A DNA stretch of 34,099 bases, from the IMG/VR virus record IMGVR_UViG_3300042691_020264, positions 1 to 34,099 of that record; one strand, 5' to 3'. The position numbers and the translations under genes were made by a program. The stretch comes from a virus. The notes under the pieces were generated by a model. It worked only from the letters and a program-made list of their open reading frames with translations. It was not told the origin of the DNA and searched no databases. Of this stretch, positions 32,231 to 34,099 are shown one piece after another. Position 1 is the stretch's first letter. Each line of letters opens with the position of its first letter.

Positions 32231-33030
32231 GCTTCTAACTCGCCTTTCAAGTTTGGGTACATAGTTTCGAGTAGGAGACCGTACTTCTTTCTTTGTCTAG
32301 CCTTAGCTAGAATATTTTGCTTCATAAGCTTCAAGGTCTCTACGTCCCACTTCTTTGTCGCAGCGTACTCGAAGAACATGGTCTCTATGAGAAGCATTTC
32401 TTTGCCAGCCTCATTCGCGTTGTAGTGGGACCCTTCCGGGTGGTCAACGTAGACTTCTTTGTCTCTGTAGATTGGCAGGTTGTTGTACATCGCCATCAAG
32501 CAATACACCGTGTCAAGCCCCCAGCCGGACTTCATTTTTGAGAAGTCTAAGTCTTTCATAAACCTCATCCAGAACATAAAATCAAACATCATAACCGCAA
32601 CGTCTTGGTGCATAAAGACGCAGATTCCGTTTGTCTGTGACGCTAGATACGAGTCTGGGTGCAGTTTAGATTCAGACAAATAAACGCCGTCTTCTGCAAA
32701 TAGATCACCTTCTATGTTTGGAGCATAGATTCCAGGGCGTTCTAAAACTTTTTCAGCCTTCTTAATTAGCGCTGGGTAGTCCGGATAAGCCGGGTCACCA
32801 GCGTTAAATCCAAAGACCAACTTGTCTGTTGTCATAAAGTCAACCAAGGAATTATAGAAATGACCGTAATATCTAATGTCCTTAGCTACTTCCCAGTTAG
32901 GGCGTTTATTTTTATCAGACGAGACATTCCAAAACTTATAGTCCAAATCCGATTCGCTTAGCTGCTTGTCAATATTTAAGCAGTTATCAAAAGCCTCATT
33001 CCAAGCAATTATGTAAGTCTTACTGGACAT
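32227..33030 (-). CDS. Putative glycosyltransferase (GT-A-like)
   Basis: ATG at 33030 overlaps the methyltransferase 3' end by 11 bases. The 267 residues begin MSSKTYIIAWNEAFDNCLNI and include VFGFNAGDPAYPDYPALIKK, PGIYAPNIEG and KSGWGLDTVYCLMAMYNNLP followed by YVDHPEGSHYN. The GWGLD stretch and the late YVDHP pattern resemble GT-A enzymes with an aspartate that binds the acceptor or metal. No classical DXD is obvious, so I rate this as likely but not certain. Context of cytidylyltransferase and GT2 genes supports a sugar role. Confidence 0.55.
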   Translation of the reverse strand: MSSKTYIIAWNEAFDNCLNIDKQLSESDLDYKFWNVSSDKNKRPNWEVAKDIRYYGHFYNSLVDFMTTDKLVFGFNAGDPAYPDYPALIKKAEKVLERPGIYAPNIEGDLFAEDGVYLSESKLHPDSYLASQTNGICVFMHQDVAVMMFDFMFWMRFMKDLDFSKMKSGWGLDTVYCLMAMYNNLPIYRDKEVYVDHPEGSHYNANEAGKEMLLIETMFFEYAATKKWDVETLKLMKQNILAKARQRKKYGLLLETMYPNLKGELEA

Positions 33031-33604
33031 TCCTCATCCACACCTGTGCGCCTTTTTCTATAACTTCAAACTTATCTGCATACGCTACCATAAGGGCGTC
33101 TATTGCAGGATATGGGTCGTAAGTAGCTCCACGTCCAGAACGCCACATGTAGTCGTCAAAAGCCACTATACCGCCTGGTGCGCAAACTTCCAAAGCGTTC
33201 ATTCCGTCTTTAAGAACGGCTCTGGCCGTGTGGTCGCCGTCTACATAGATAAAATCGTATTTTCTGCTTAGGAATCCAGAGGCCGAAAAGAAGCTGTCGC
33301 TGTCTCCACGAAACTTTATTAGTTTTCCCTCGGCAGCATACTTCTGGGTTTTATTAGAGTAGACAGTCTCGACGTCTTCCCAGTCGAAGCTCTTGTGTAC
33401 TTCTTCGTCAGAGCCTTTCCACGTATCTACGTCTGTGAGAGTTGAAGAAGGATGAAGCAGATAGTTTTCCAATAGCCAAACAGTGGCATCGCCAGTGTAT
33501 GCACCAATTTGAAGTGCGTTGAGTCTTCTATCTTCTACGGGAGAAAGGTGTCTTTTGAAATACCACTCGCCGGAAACTGCAAACCAGTTGGGGTAGTTAG
33601 TCAT
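33020..33604 (-). CDS. SAM-dependent methyltransferase (class I)
   Basis: ATG at 33604 is two bases beyond the stop codon of the phosphoesterase gene. The 194 residues contain LNALQIGAYTGDATVWLLEN (the SAM-binding glycine loop), KLIKFRGDSDSFF, RKYDFIYVDGDHTARAVLKD and CAPGGIVAFDDYMW. These are typical of the Methyltransf_24-type family, in which the DGDH step and a second acidic site often bind a metal. Members act on small molecules or sugars more often than on DNA; its place in a glycan-type cassette suggests sugar methylation, which is inference. Confidence 0.8.
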   Translation of the reverse strand: MTNYPNWFAVSGEWYFKRHLSPVEDRRLNALQIGAYTGDATVWLLENYLLHPSSTLTDVDTWKGSDEEVHKSFDWEDVETVYSNKTQKYAAEGKLIKFRGDSDSFFSASGFLSRKYDFIYVDGDHTARAVLKDGMNALEVCAPGGIVAFDDYMWRSGRGATYDPYPAIDALMVAYADKFEVIEKGAQVWMRNVQ

Positions 33605-33606
33605 AA

Positions 33607-34099
33607 TTACACCGCCAATACGCTGATGTGTTCTCTTGGCTCGTAGTCGCCGCCAACAACTAGAGTCAAAAGTCCTGGCTTGGAGTTCATTCCAGCCCGG
33701 TCTCTAAACCACTCGCTTCCCGGGTCTGTTGTCGGAGCCTGAATCCACAGCCTCTCGCCAACGTCCATAGTCTTGAAGTTGTGGTAGTGACCAGACAACC
33801 AAATGTCTGCTCCGCCAAGCGCGGTCTGTCCAGCTGCCTGCTGAGCTAAATACTTCAATGTATTGTTTTGACCAACTTGGTGTCCGTGAAAAAGTCCAAC
33901 CATAGTTCCGTTTACATCTACAGTCAGAGTTTGGTGCCCTGAGCTTGGGTAGCGAAACTCGACGTGAGCTAGCTCTGGGTTTTCTGCGCAAATGTCTTGC
34001 ACAGCAGATGCAATCTCAACGTTCCACCCGTCCGCCGGGTCGGTCACAACCTGGCGGGTAGCCTCGTCGTGGTTTCCATTAATCACTGGAATAATTACT
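33607..34099 (-). CDS. Metallophosphoesterase, 5' partial
   Basis: The frame is open to the right edge of the window (VIIPVINGNHDE), so GTG 34086 is not the start and the N-terminal metal motifs lie outside. Visible motifs are GNHDE, GLFHGHQVG and WLSGHYHNFKTMDVG, matching calcineurin-like phosphoesterase motifs III-V with metal-binding Asn and His. The C-terminal part (WIQAPTTDPGSEWFRDRAGM, GLLTLVVGG) closes the domain. The likely role is hydrolysis of a phosphoester or nucleic acid end; no substrate is implied. It is the first visible gene of the minus-strand group. Confidence 0.82.
   Translation of the reverse strand, partial: VIIPVINGNHDEATRQVVTDPADGWNVEIASAVQDICAENPELAHVEFRYPSSGHQTLTVDVNGTMVGLFHGHQVGQNNTLKYLAQQAAGQTALGGADIWLSGHYHNFKTMDVGERLWIQAPTTDPGSEWFRDRAGMNSKPGLLTLVVGGDYEPREHISVLAV

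Noticed and set aside
1-34099. Integration or lysogeny functions
   Set aside because: I looked for integrase, excisionase, repressor and attachment-like repeats and found none in the window; this does not exclude them elsewhere in the genome.

Overview
The window is a contiguous piece of a tailed double-stranded DNA phage genome, most likely a siphovirus of an actinobacterium. The host inference rests on a WhiB-family protein (30311-30781), a family restricted to Actinobacteria and their phages, and on structural proteins (capsid protease, tail-tube protein, ReqiPepy6 gp37-like tail protein) of the types found in actinophages. Base composition is moderate (mid-40s % G+C by eye, not computed), so a lower-GC aquatic actinobacterium is a reasonable guess, but that is inference. 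No integrase, excisionase, repressor or attachment site is visible, and the family A DNA polymerase has Tyr at the position equivalent to E. coli Phe762. Both fit a virulent phage.

Layout. (1) 1-20557, plus strand, virion genes: a capsid protease already open at the left edge; a major capsid protein with a long acidic N-terminal part; a second capsid-like protein; the tail-tube protein; head-tail adaptor, a Pro/Ala repeat protein, a probable tail terminator and a gp10-like neck protein; two tail assembly chaperone frames joined by a visible -1 slippery site and hairpin; tape measure, Dit-like and gp37-like tail proteins; a 1033-residue fibre ending in a self-cleaving S74 chaperone; and a small protein. 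(2) 20568-27652, plus strand, DNA metabolism: two small unknowns, family A DNA polymerase, RuvC-like nuclease, SNF2-type helicase, Cas4/RecB-like Fe-S nuclease, Sak4-like ATPase and a DUF669/SSB-like protein, closed by an intrinsic terminator at 27664-27693. (3) 27705-30781, plus strand, accessory: a GT-B-like glycosyltransferase, small unknowns, a pyrimidine-dimer glycosylase-like protein, an unknown, and WhiB fused to a zinc ribbon. (4) 30741-34099, minus strand, converging on WhiB: metallophosphoesterase (cut by the right edge), SAM methyltransferase, glycosyltransferase-like protein, cytidylyltransferase and GT2-TPR protein, with short gaps or overlaps that suggest one operon.

How the genes work together: block 1 builds the capsid and a long non-contractile tail. 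Block 2 copies DNA and recombines it with the pairing Sak4 + SSB + Cas4-like exonuclease + RuvC. Blocks 3 and 4 carry tools for sugar transfer, nucleotide-sugar or alditol activation and methylation, which probably modify a phage or host surface glycan. Portal, terminase and lysis genes are not in the window. Apart from the short promoter or hairpin regions listed, there is almost no intergenic DNA and no gap over 300 bases. No tRNA, rRNA, CRISPR array or insertion sequence was seen.
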